A stretch of 64,000 nucleotides of DNA from an uncultured Planctomycetales bacterium (GTDB lineage Bacteria; Planctomycetota; Planctomycetia; Pirellulales; Thermoguttaceae). The stretch lies in the NCBI GenBank assembly GCA_937889015.1, contig CALARR010000430.1:33049-97048 (forward strand), written 5' to 3'. Below the pieces are notes generated by a model. It was not told where the DNA came from. It was given only the letters and a program-made list of their open reading frames with translations, and did not search any database. Made by a program: the position numbers and the translations under genes. Of this stretch, positions 18,191-26,801 are shown in pieces (positions within the stretch are counted from its first letter, which is position 1; the number at the start of each line of letters is the position of its first letter).

Positions 18191-19180
18191 TCACGGCCGG
18201 CGCAGTTCGGCGGCCAGACGCTCCATCCCCTCGGCCGTCGAGATCCACGCCCGATAGCCAAAGTCGCGCCGCGCACGGCCAATGTCGAAGTAGTGGTCTT
18301 TGGCCAGTTGGGCGGCCAGAAATCGGGTCATCGGCGGATCGCCACGCAGCCCCAGCAGCCCGTAGGCCGCTTCCATCACGGCCCCCAGACGCCAGGCCGC
18401 CTGGAAAGAAATCGATTTGCGCACCGACGCCAGTCCAGCTAGCGCCAAGAGTTGATCGATCCACTGCCAGCAGTTGACCGGCTCGCCCTGGCTGAGGAAA
18501 TAGGCCCGGCCCGCCACCGGCGAGTCGGCCTGCAAGGCCTCGGCGGCCAGCAGGTGAGCCCGGGCCGCATTCTCCACGTAAATCATGTCGATTCGATTGC
18601 TTCCGTCGCCTACGCGCCGCAGGCGTCCGGACCTGGCGCGCTCGATCAGACGGGGAATCAGGTGCCGATCGCGCGGCCCCCAGATCAAATGCGGCCGCAG
18701 GGCACAAGTGCGCAGGTCCGGCCCGTTAGCCCCCAGCACCATCTGCTCGGCCAGGGCCTTGCTGTGCGGATAGTGGCTGAGCCAGCGTTGGGGATAGGGG
18801 GCCGATTCGTCCACGCCCCGTTGATCACCGCCATCGAACGTGACACTGGGGCTGCTGCTGTAGACCAGGCGGGGCACGCGTGCCGCTCGGCAGCCGTCCA
18901 ACACGTTCCGGGTGCCCTCGGTATTGATGCCGTAGTAGTGGCTCCACGGCCCCCCGATGCCGGCCACGCCCGCCACGTGAAACACCACATCCACGCCCTG
19001 GCACGCCTGGCGCACGGCAGACGCGTCGCGCAGATCCCCCTGGATCGTCTTTACCCCCAAGTGCTCCAGGGCCTCATAGCGCCCCCGACAAAGGGCGCGC
19101 ACACGATCGCCCCGCGCGATAAGCATCTCGACAATGTACTGGCCGAGGAACCCCCCGGCCCCGGTGACCAGGGACTGCAT
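18191..19180 (-). CDS. OleD-like NAD(P)-dependent epimerase/3-beta-HSD family reductase
   Basis: A 329-residue extended SDR: MQSLVTGAGGFLGQYIVEML carries the TGxxGxxG nucleotide motif, YPHSKALAE is the catalytic Y-x-x-x-K, and LRPHLIWGPRD is the usual substrate-loop start. It resembles OleD, which reduces the 2-alkyl-3-keto acid made by OleA. Pairing it with the OleA-like enzyme at 10908-12065 is attractive but unproven, because six fatty-acid-type genes lie between them and the 3-beta-HSD family is broad. It is upstream of the KAS gene on the same strand, with a gap of about 195 bp. Confidence 0.8.
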   Translation of the reverse strand: MQSLVTGAGGFLGQYIVEMLIARGDRVRALCRGRYEALEHLGVKTIQGDLRDASAVRQACQGVDVVFHVAGVAGIGGPWSHYYGINTEGTRNVLDGCRAARVPRLVYSSSPSVTFDGGDQRGVDESAPYPQRWLSHYPHSKALAEQMVLGANGPDLRTCALRPHLIWGPRDRHLIPRLIERARSGRLRRVGDGSNRIDMIYVENAARAHLLAAEALQADSPVAGRAYFLSQGEPVNCWQWIDQLLALAGLASVRKSISFQAAWRLGAVMEAAYGLLGLRGDPPMTRFLAAQLAKDHYFDIGRARRDFGYRAWISTAEGMERLAAELRRP

Positions 19181-19277
19181 GGTTAGGGCGATGCCGAGTG
19201 CGGATGGAAAAAGGGCTACATGCCCACCTGCGCCTCCACAGTCCCAGGGGACTCATCGGCGGTGGTTGGGCGACAGT

Positions 19278-20552
19278 CTACTTGAAGGCGGCCCCAGAAC
19301 TGCTTGTCGCTTCAGGCCCTTCCGGCCGCACCAGATGCGCCGGCAGTTTCTGCAAAATCGCCTTGGCGTCTTGCTCCGGCGGCGTTGCAGCCGCCTCGGG
19401 TTTGGCCGGGCCCTTCGAATCCTTCGCATTCGCTGCCGTGTAGGCGTCGATGCTCAACGCCCGGGGCGCATCGCCGGCCCCATTCTCGGCAACCTCCGAC
19501 GCTTTGTCCAGCGAAGCCTGCACCATTTCGATCGGAATCGCGAACCGCAGCGGCTGGCTGGCCCCCACGGCCGAGCCCGGCAGTTCCAATCGCAGTTGCT
19601 TCGCCGCCGGATCCGGCGGCTCGAACAACAAGATGTCCTCAAAAGCTTCACCGGGCGCAATCGACTGTACTGGCGGACGCTGGCTGACGACGGCTGTGGT
19701 GCGATAGGACTTGCCTTGGTCGTCTTTCAGGCTCACATCCCGGACCGTGCCCGTGAACAAGCCCCAGCAACGATAGTCCACAGGCTGGGTTGCCCCGGCG
19801 TTCTCCAAACGAAGGGTGACGATCAAACGCTCACCACGAGTCTCCATCTTCGGCGGCCGCCCGACCACGACCGACTTGATGCTCACGGCCAACTGGCTCT
19901 TGGCCTGCGTCAGGGAGATTCGCTCCTTCGCGGCGTTGTGCCAGCGGATCGACGGCTGGGCCGGCCTGATCTCGGTCGCTTGCTTGGCCAGGTCTTTGTT
20001 GTATCCCAATTCCAGTTCGTCCAAGCTGATGCGCGACTGCTTGGCGGCCTGCCCGTCAGCCGACGAGCCCGATTCGTCGCTCTCCCCCGTGTCGAGCATG
20101 AACCAGAGGCCCACGCCCATGACCAGCACGCCGACCAGAACGAGAACCATCAGCAGACTTCTGTCCGAACGGCGCGTGCGGCGTTTGATCCCCGACTTGC
20201 CCGACACTCGACCACCATCGGGCCCAGTGTCGATGTGAATCCCCGGCGTGGGTGCGCGCGAGGCCGGGGGCTTCGGTGGCGGGGGCTGATGCGCGACGCG
20301 CGGCGGTGTGACGCACGAATGCCCGCTGGAACCAAGCCCAACCACCTGCGTCGTGGCCACAGCCCCGACGGTTTCTTCGGTCGGCAAAGGGAATAATCCC
20401 CGCACCTTGGCGGCCTGGACCCAGGGGCCTTGACTGCCGCGGCGCAAGAAATCCTGTGGCTGCAGGTCGCCTTGTGCGGCCAGCCGCTTGAGATACTGGG
20501 AACTGATGGGGCCCAGTTCCCGGCCTCCCACCTTACAGAACCAAGTCGACAT
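19278..20552 (-). CDS. GYF_2 (DUF4339) domain membrane-anchored protein
   Basis: A 424-residue protein of three parts. Residues 1-55 form a GYF_2/DUF4339 domain (WFCKVGGRELGPISSQYLKRLAAQGDL...), a peptide-binding fold common in planctomycete membrane proteins. A proline-rich stretch and basic cluster (RRTRRSDR) precede a single transmembrane helix at about 133-152 (LLMVLVLVGVLVMGVGLWF). The remainder is an extracytoplasmic or lumenal domain of beta character that I do not recognise, perhaps a protein-interaction (DUF4352-like) domain, and the C-terminus is Ala/Glu/Pro-rich. Function unknown. Confidence 0.75.
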   Translation of the reverse strand: MSTWFCKVGGRELGPISSQYLKRLAAQGDLQPQDFLRRGSQGPWVQAAKVRGLFPLPTEETVGAVATTQVVGLGSSGHSCVTPPRVAHQPPPPKPPASRAPTPGIHIDTGPDGGRVSGKSGIKRRTRRSDRSLLMVLVLVGVLVMGVGLWFMLDTGESDESGSSADGQAAKQSRISLDELELGYNKDLAKQATEIRPAQPSIRWHNAAKERISLTQAKSQLAVSIKSVVVGRPPKMETRGERLIVTLRLENAGATQPVDYRCWGLFTGTVRDVSLKDDQGKSYRTTAVVSQRPPVQSIAPGEAFEDILLFEPPDPAAKQLRLELPGSAVGASQPLRFAIPIEMVQASLDKASEVAENGAGDAPRALSIDAYTAANAKDSKGPAKPEAAATPPEQDAKAILQKLPAHLVRPEGPEATSSSGAAFK

Positions 20553-20960
20553 GCCACATCCTCAACGAAACCCAGATAAGAGCCGCAACGGGCCAGGTTT
20601 CTCGCGAGAGGTTAAGCGGCCGAGATAGACCTCGGGCCGGGCTTGTGCAACGGGGGCGAACCCACCTGCGACCGCACGCGACCGCGTCTCAAAGCCTGCC
20701 CAGTGCCGCTTCGACACGTACGTCTTTGCGGCCGCCCAGGCTGACGATGACGCTCCGAGATGAACTCGATGGCAGCGAGCGGTCAGACAAGAATGCCCAC
20801 TCCTCCGTTCCTCTCTCTAGTGTAATCCGAGGTGCGACGAAAGCCAGCAAGTACGCCCAAACGGTCGGGGCGAGCCACCGCCCGGCGTCCGCTCCAAACC
20901 GGCGGTAAACGCCCTCAACACGCTGCCCAACAAGGAGTTAGACCACCGCACTGCAGGCCC
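20553..20960. other. Intergenic region, nothing recognised
   Basis: About 410 bases between mutS and the GYF_2 gene, both on the minus strand. No ORF with protein-like composition, no clear terminator and no repeat seen. Confidence 0.4.
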
Positions 20961-23576
20961 TCAACGCCGCTTCTTCGATGCGTCAGCGGCCAACTGGTCC
21001 TTCCATTGCTGCAGCAGGCGGAGGGCCTCCAGCGGGGGCGTCGCGTTGACATCCAGTCGCCGCAATTCCTCCAACAAGGGGTGCTCCATCGGCTCGAACA
21101 ACGTGAGCTGGACTTCGCTCCGTCGCGGTCGGCCCGACCGCCGCGCGATCTTGGCCCGCCCCTCAGCGTCCAGGTGTTCCTGCTCCAACTGGAACAAGAT
21201 GTCCTTGGCGCGTTCCACGATCTCCTTCGGCACGCCCGCCAGGCGTGCCACGTGAATCCCATAGCTCTTGTCCGCCGCGCCCGGGATGATCTTGTGAAGA
21301 AAGACGACCTCGTCCTGCCACTCGCGCACGGCCACGTTGTAGTTCTTGACCAGCGACAGCGATTTCTCCAGGTCGGTCAACTCGTGGTAGTGCGTGGCGA
21401 ACAGCGTGCGGCAGCGGCTGCGCGCCTGAAGATACTCGACCACCGACCAAGCCAGCGAAATCCCGTCGTAGGTGCTCGTGCCCCGCCCGATCTCGTCCAG
21501 GATCACCAGGCTCCGCGTGGTGGCCGTGTTCAGAATCCGCGCCGTCTCGGTCATTTCGACCATGAACGTGCTTTGCCCGCGCGAAAGCTCGTCGCTCGCC
21601 CCGACACGCGCAAAGATCCGATCGGCCACGCCGATCGTCGCCTCGCGCGCCGGCACAAAACTGCCGATCTGAGCCATTAGCGTCAGCAAGGCCACTTGGC
21701 GAATGTAGGTGCTCTTGCCCGCCATGTTCGGGCCGGTCACCAGCAGGATCAGTCCTTCCGCCTCGCTGGCCTGCACGTCGTTGGGCACAAAGGTCCCTTC
21801 CGGCTCCTTGATATCCAAGACTGGGTGTCGGCCGTCGATGATCCGCAGCACGGGCTCTTCGACCATCCCGGGCCGGCAGTAGTTGCGATCCACGGCCAGG
21901 TCCGACAAGGCGCACAACACGTCGATCTGCGCCAGCACCTGTGCCGTGCCCTGCAGCCGTATGCGTTCGGCGGCCACTGTGTCGCGCAGTTGCACGAACA
22001 ACTCGAACTCCAATTGCTTCGAACGCTCGTCGGCCGTGAGAACCTTCTCCTCGTATTCTTTCAGCTCCGGCGTGATGTAGCGCTCGGCATTCTTGATCGT
22101 CTGCTTGCGAATATACTCGGCCGGGATCTTCTCGCGGTGTGCGTTGGTGACCTCGATGTAGTAGCCGAAGACCTTGTTGAACCCCACCTTGAGGCTGGAA
22201 ATGCCGGTCCGCTCGGTCTCGGCTGCCTGGTAACGGGCAATCCACTGCTTGCCGCCGTGGGCCAATTCGCGCAAGCCGTCCAACTCGGCGCTATAGCCAT
22301 CGTGAATGAACCCGCCGTCCCGGCATGACAGCGGGCACTCGTCGGCCAGCCCCGCCTCCAGCTTGCTCCGCAGATCGGGGCACAGATCGATTTGGGTCTC
22401 GCAATGGTTCAACAACGCGCTGCGGCGCGCGGTGAGCTTGGCCTTCAGCGCCGGCAGACTGCGCAGCGTGCGTCCCAAGAAGCTCAAGTCTCGCGGCGTG
22501 GCCCGGCCGGTGGTCACGCGCGCCAGCAACCGCTCCACGTCGTACACGCGCCGCAACATCTCCCGCAACTCGGCGGCCAGGTCTGGCGCCGCCACCAGTT
22601 CGGCCACGGCTTCGTGCCGGGCCTCAATGGCCGGAATCTGGGTCAAAGGGCTGGCGACCCACTCGGCCAGCAACCGCGAGCCCATCGCCGTGACCGTGCG
22701 GTCCAGAACCCACAGCAGCGAGCCCTCGCGGTGCCCCTCGCGCAGCGTGCGCACGATCTCCAGGCTCCGCCGGCTCGACTGGTCGATCTCCAGGGCACTG
22801 CCGGAACGATAGGGCACCAGCCGGTTGATGTGCTCCAGCGAGCTGCGCTGCGTCTCTGTGAGATAGTCCAGAATCGCCCCCGCCGCCCGAATCGCCTGCG
22901 CGTCGTCTGCCGTGTCGCCGAAGCCGAAACCTTCCAACGAGGCGGTGCGGAAGTGCTTGGCCAGGGCGTCCTGCGCGGTCTGCCGGGAAAAGGCCCAGGC
23001 CGGCCGACGCGTGACCATCATCCGCTCGCTGGGCCGAGCCGGCAGCGGATCGCCCTCCTCGCTCAGCAGGCATTCGGCCGGCGCGATGCGCGCCAACTGG
23101 TCAGCCAGGTGTCGGCTGGCGAACGCGGCCGCAAAGAACCGCCCCGTTGACAGGTCGACCCACGCCAGGCCCACCGGATCGCCCGGGGCCACGGCCGCCA
23201 GGTAGTTGCTCTCGCGCGGATCGAGCAGCGCCTCGTCGGTAACGGTGCCCGGCGTGACCACGCGCGTGACCTCACGGCGTACGAGCCCCTTGGCCAGCTT
23301 GGGGTCTTCCACCTGGTCGCACACGGCCACACGCATCCCGGCATTGATGAGCTTGCCGAGATAACTCTCCAGTTGGTGGTAGGGAAAGCCGGCCATCGGC
23401 ACGGCGTCGGGCCCCTTATCGCGGCTGGTAAGGGCCAAATTCAGGGTCTGGGCCGCCACCTTGGCGTCGTCGTGGAACATCTCATAGAAGTCGCCCATGC
23501 GAAACAGCAGCAACGCCTCGGGACAAGCCCGTTTGGCGTCGAGATACTGCTGCATCATGGGAGTTACTGTGGCCAT
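20961..23576 (-). CDS. mutS: DNA mismatch repair protein MutS
   Basis: An 871-residue, full-length MutS that recognises mismatches and small loops and recruits MutL. The N-terminal GDFYEMFHDDAK segment contains the mismatch-inserting Phe-x-Glu motif. The C-terminal ATPase has Walker A GPNMAGKSTYIRQ, the ST(F/Y)MVEM segment, Walker B LVILDEIGRGTSTYDG and the FATHYHEL switch. This set of motifs identifies MutS1 rather than MutS2. It is a single gene with no mutL nearby. Confidence 0.97.
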   Translation of the reverse strand: MATVTPMMQQYLDAKRACPEALLLFRMGDFYEMFHDDAKVAAQTLNLALTSRDKGPDAVPMAGFPYHQLESYLGKLINAGMRVAVCDQVEDPKLAKGLVRREVTRVVTPGTVTDEALLDPRESNYLAAVAPGDPVGLAWVDLSTGRFFAAAFASRHLADQLARIAPAECLLSEEGDPLPARPSERMMVTRRPAWAFSRQTAQDALAKHFRTASLEGFGFGDTADDAQAIRAAGAILDYLTETQRSSLEHINRLVPYRSGSALEIDQSSRRSLEIVRTLREGHREGSLLWVLDRTVTAMGSRLLAEWVASPLTQIPAIEARHEAVAELVAAPDLAAELREMLRRVYDVERLLARVTTGRATPRDLSFLGRTLRSLPALKAKLTARRSALLNHCETQIDLCPDLRSKLEAGLADECPLSCRDGGFIHDGYSAELDGLRELAHGGKQWIARYQAAETERTGISSLKVGFNKVFGYYIEVTNAHREKIPAEYIRKQTIKNAERYITPELKEYEEKVLTADERSKQLEFELFVQLRDTVAAERIRLQGTAQVLAQIDVLCALSDLAVDRNYCRPGMVEEPVLRIIDGRHPVLDIKEPEGTFVPNDVQASEAEGLILLVTGPNMAGKSTYIRQVALLTLMAQIGSFVPAREATIGVADRIFARVGASDELSRGQSTFMVEMTETARILNTATTRSLVILDEIGRGTSTYDGISLAWSVVEYLQARSRCRTLFATHYHELTDLEKSLSLVKNYNVAVREWQDEVVFLHKIIPGAADKSYGIHVARLAGVPKEIVERAKDILFQLEQEHLDAEGRAKIARRSGRPRRSEVQLTLFEPMEHPLLEELRRLDVNATPPLEALRLLQQWKDQLAADASKKRR

Positions 23577-23789
23577 AACACTCTGCGCTGGAGGATGTTG
23601 CGAATGCGGTTTTGCTCTGGTCCGGCCGTCCCCGTGGGGCGCAGGAACGGACCCATTCTAAGCGTGAGACCAGGGTCACGAAACCCCTGGTGACCTGGGG
23701 AACCTGGACAAGGATTGCGTCCCGAAAGAGCGCGTCCCAACGGCGGTCAACCCTCGCGTGTCTCGGCGTCGTCAAAGATGGGCTCGGCT

Positions 23790-23874
23790 CTTAGAGCCGG
23801 CTCCCGCCCCTGTCGGCAGTTCGGTCCCGCTGAGCCGCCCGGCGTGGCGGGGATGGTTCTGGGGCAGGCTCTTA
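23790..23874 (+). repeat. Interspersed ~85-bp palindromic repeat, copy 2
   Basis: Homologous to the element at 16313-16397 in opposite orientation. It begins TTAGAGCCGG, has a central CGGCGTGGCGGGG and ends GGTTCTGGGGCAGGCTCTTA. Its last few bases overlap the stop of the small HExxH gene (23872). The imperfect terminal inverted repeats suggest a REP/MITE-type element or a structured transcript end. Confidence 0.6.
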
Positions 23875-24303
23875 TTCGCCGCCGGCTTCGTCGAACGCCT
23901 GCCGCTCGAAGGGATTGTCGCGGTAGGGTCTGCGGTGTGTCAGCCACAACACCAGCGAACAACCCAAGTAGGCCGGTCCCATCAGCGGTCCCCACCGCTC
24001 AAACTGGCGAACGTGGACCATTTCGTGACCGCGCGAGATGTCCAATGCGGCATCCGTCTGTCCGAGGATCGTGTGCCCAAGGGTCAGCGCCATCGCCCCC
24101 TCCCCGCAGAAGAAACTCTGCAGCAGCCGCTGCACGCCGCCACCGTAGAACTCGATGACGTAGCCCCGAACGCGGACGTGTCCGCCCGTGCAAAGGCCCA
24201 TCAATCCACAAAGCAGGCCGAGCAGTGTGTACGGCGAGGCCCAAAGTACTGCCAGGGGACGCCAAAACAGGATGCCCAGACGACGTGTTTCTGCCTTGGT
24301 CAT
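23872..24303 (-). CDS. Small membrane protein with HExxH motif
   Basis: Read from ATG 24303 (the frame is open to 24405), 143 residues. Residues 15-40 form a hydrophobic segment, followed by a soluble part and RGHEMVHVRQFERWG, an H-E-x-x-H motif at 93-97. A second hydrophobic segment at about 108-122 leads to YRDNPFERQAFD, where Glu133 could be a third zinc ligand. This looks like a minimal, membrane-tethered metallopeptidase-like protein, similar to short planctomycete hypothetical proteins with the same H-E-x-x-H...N-P-x-E-x-x-A pattern. No partner is evident. Activity is not established. Confidence 0.6.
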   Translation of the reverse strand: MTKAETRRLGILFWRPLAVLWASPYTLLGLLCGLMGLCTGGHVRVRGYVIEFYGGGVQRLLQSFFCGEGAMALTLGHTILGQTDAALDISRGHEMVHVRQFERWGPLMGPAYLGCSLVLWLTHRRPYRDNPFERQAFDEAGGE

Positions 24304-24652
24304 GACAACTCCCGCACCACGCCGCAATCGGTTCCCGACACGAACTGCAAAAGACTGGGAAGCTGTCCCACGGCGAGTCATCGTACCACGGCGTAAATCG
24401 GACACTCAATCGCCAGCCAGCCTCTCCCCACACCGATAGGGTGGTGAGACGGGGCGTAGAACAGACCGCAATTGACTCGCTCGCAGAAGGTGTGGCGAAA
24501 CCCTCAAGCCGCTGGCAATCGGGTGCGGCAGGGCTTATGCTGGAGGCGAACGCACAAAGCTCCCCCCGCCGCGTTGCGTGCCGGTTGCCGTCGCGACGGC
24601 GCCCCCTGCCCTGCCCCATTCTCCCCTGCCCGCCTGCACAGGAAGACCAACC

Positions 24653-26578
24653 ATGTTGCCCTGGCTTGCTTGTTGCATGTCTCTCTTGGCCCCGGTCCAG
24701 GCCGGACCGCGTTTGACCGATGCCCAGTTCTTTGCTGCCCTGGACCTGACCTCGCCCGGTCTGGAAAGAGTGGCCGAAGCCACCCAGCGTCAGGACTGGA
24801 CCGCCGCGCGCGCCGCCTTCGGACGCTACTTCCGCCAGCGTAAGACGCCTCGCTGGCACATCGCCCCTCAGCAGCCCGCCAAAAACGCCAAGCCCCTCAG
24901 CTCCAAGTCCAAGGCCGAGTCGCTGCTGCGCCACGAGTGGACCTGGAACAAGCAACAGTTCCATCTGGGAACCGACATCGACTGGGCCTCCAACCCTATG
25001 AGCGAAGGCGAGTCGAAGACCAACGAGTGGAACGCGTCGCTGAACCGGCACTTCCATCTCCGCGAGCTGGCCAAGGCCTATGTGGCCACCGGCCAAGAGA
25101 AATACGCCGCCGAGGTGGTGGCCCAGATGCTCGACTGGATCGAAGACTGCCCCGTCTTGGAAGGCAAGTCGGGCAATTCCCCATATCACTATGCCTGGGA
25201 GACGCTCAACACGGCCGTGCGCGCCGGCGAGACCTGGCCGGATGCAATCTACATGCTTCTCCCCTCCCAATCGCTGACCGACGATGCCCTGTGCACGATT
25301 GCCAAGTCGCTGGTCGAGCATGCGCGGCATCTCGATCGCTGGCCGACGCGCAGCGGCAACTGGCTGACCATGGAGTCGGCCGCCTGTTTTGTTGTGGGCA
25401 CGCTGCTGTGCGAGCATCGCGAAGCGGCCGCCTGGCGTGCCCATGGCATGGAGCGTCTGCACCGCCAGATGGCTACCGACGTCTATCCCGACGGACTCGA
25501 AATCGAATTGGCCATCGGCTACAACAATTGGGTGCTCCGCAATTTTTCGTCCATTCTCGAACTGGCCCGGCTCAACGGCCGCGAGTCCGAGGTGCCGGCC
25601 GACTACCTGGCGCAACTGGAGCGGATGTACGCCTATCACGTCTATGCCTCGATGCCCAACCGGCTGGTGCCGGGCCTGAACGACTCCAGCGACAGTTCGC
25701 CGGTGAAGATCCTTCAGGAAGGCTACCGTTACTTCCCGCAGCGCAAGGAATTTCTCTGGTTGGCCAGTGACGGCCAGCAGGGCCGGCCGCCGCAAGAGAC
25801 CTCCTATGCCTTCCCCTACAGCGGCCACTACGTGATGCGTTCCGGCTGGGACGCCGACGCGCGCTGGCTGCTATTGGACGCCGGCCCCTATGGTTCAGGG
25901 CATCAGCACGAAGACAAGCTCCAGTGCCTGCTGTCCGCCTATGGCAAGCCGCTGCTGATCGAAGCCGGCACCTACATGTACGACCAGTCGCGTTGGCGGC
26001 GTTACGTGCTCTCCACGCGCGGCCACAACACGATCCGTGTCGACGGCGAAGAGCAGAACCGCCGCAAGCAGCGCGAGAGCTTCGTGCTGCCCCTGCCCTT
26101 CCAGCCGCTGGACAACACCTGGGTCACGCGCAAGGAGTTCGACTTTGCCGTGGGCCGCTACGACTCGGGCTATGGCCCCAAGCGCGAGATCCAGGTCGTG
26201 CACACGCGCGCCGTGGTCTTCGTGAAGCCCGACTACTGGGTGCTCGTCGATACGTTGCAACCGGCGGATGGAAGAGAACACGCTTACGAGTCGCTCTTTC
26301 ACTTGAACGCGGGAACGGCCGACGTCCTGCCTGGCAGCTCGGCGGTGATGACTCGCAGCCCCAAGGAAGCCAACCTGGTGCTCTGGCCGGCCGCGGCGCA
26401 AACGATCAAGGCCGAGATCGTCCAGGGCCTGACCGAAGAGCCCGTGCAAGGTTGGGCTCAACGTCCCTGGCGGCCCGTGCCCACGGCCGTGTACCAGTGG
26501 AAGGCCCAGGGCGTGTCGCGTGTGGCCACGGTGCTCTATCCCTGCCCCGCGGCCAGGACTCGCCGTTGCGTGCGGTGA
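24653..26578 (+). CDS. Heparinase II/III-like polysaccharide lyase (apparent frameshift at 3' end)
   Basis: Starts at ATG 24653 after AGGAAG and has a signal peptide (MLPWLACCMSLLAPVQAG). The mature protein has an alpha/alpha-toroid alginate-lyase-like domain (about 60-380, with HFHLRELAKAY and GNWLTMESAA) and a C-terminal heparinase II/III beta-sandwich marked by GSGHQHEDKLQCLLSAYGKPLLIEAG. It would cleave uronate-containing polysaccharides by beta-elimination in the periplasm or outside. The frame ends at 26578 with an unnatural Arg/Cys tail, while the natural-looking C-terminus continues in another frame to 26772. It leads the carbohydrate-active gene group. Confidence 0.85.
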   Translation: MLPWLACCMSLLAPVQAGPRLTDAQFFAALDLTSPGLERVAEATQRQDWTAARAAFGRYFRQRKTPRWHIAPQQPAKNAKPLSSKSKAESLLRHEWTWNKQQFHLGTDIDWASNPMSEGESKTNEWNASLNRHFHLRELAKAYVATGQEKYAAEVVAQMLDWIEDCPVLEGKSGNSPYHYAWETLNTAVRAGETWPDAIYMLLPSQSLTDDALCTIAKSLVEHARHLDRWPTRSGNWLTMESAACFVVGTLLCEHREAAAWRAHGMERLHRQMATDVYPDGLEIELAIGYNNWVLRNFSSILELARLNGRESEVPADYLAQLERMYAYHVYASMPNRLVPGLNDSSDSSPVKILQEGYRYFPQRKEFLWLASDGQQGRPPQETSYAFPYSGHYVMRSGWDADARWLLLDAGPYGSGHQHEDKLQCLLSAYGKPLLIEAGTYMYDQSRWRRYVLSTRGHNTIRVDGEEQNRRKQRESFVLPLPFQPLDNTWVTRKEFDFAVGRYDSGYGPKREIQVVHTRAVVFVKPDYWVLVDTLQPADGREHAYESLFHLNAGTADVLPGSSAVMTRSPKEANLVLWPAAAQTIKAEIVQGLTEEPVQGWAQRPWRPVPTAVYQWKAQGVSRVATVLYPCPAARTRRCVR

Positions 26579-26772
26579 CCTTGCGACCCGTTGCCAGCAA
26601 CGGCCGGCCGGCCGACGACGCGTTGGGCCTGGAGATCCACTTTGCCGACGGCCGGTGTCATACGTTGCTGATCGCCGACAAGGCCGGCGTCCAGCGCACG
26701 TGCCAGGGCCTTGCCACCCAGGCCCAGCTCCATTTCAGCGACGGCCGCGGCGTTTCCTTCGAGTATCCTTGA
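26545..26772 (+). other. Out-of-frame C-terminal tail of the heparinase-like lyase
   Basis: From about 26545 the frame one base back encodes RGQDSPLRAVTLRP...LEIHFADGRCHTLLIADKAG...GVSFEYP and stops at 26770-26772, 29 bases before the next gene. This is a plausible beta-sandwich end for the lyase. One lost base, for instance in the C-run of CCCTGCCCCGCGG near 26540-26552, would explain the break. It could be a sequencing error, a true mutation or, least likely, programmed -1 frameshifting. Confidence 0.55.
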
Positions 26773-26801
26773 ATTCACAGCCATCCGCCCAGGAGGTTTG
26801 T

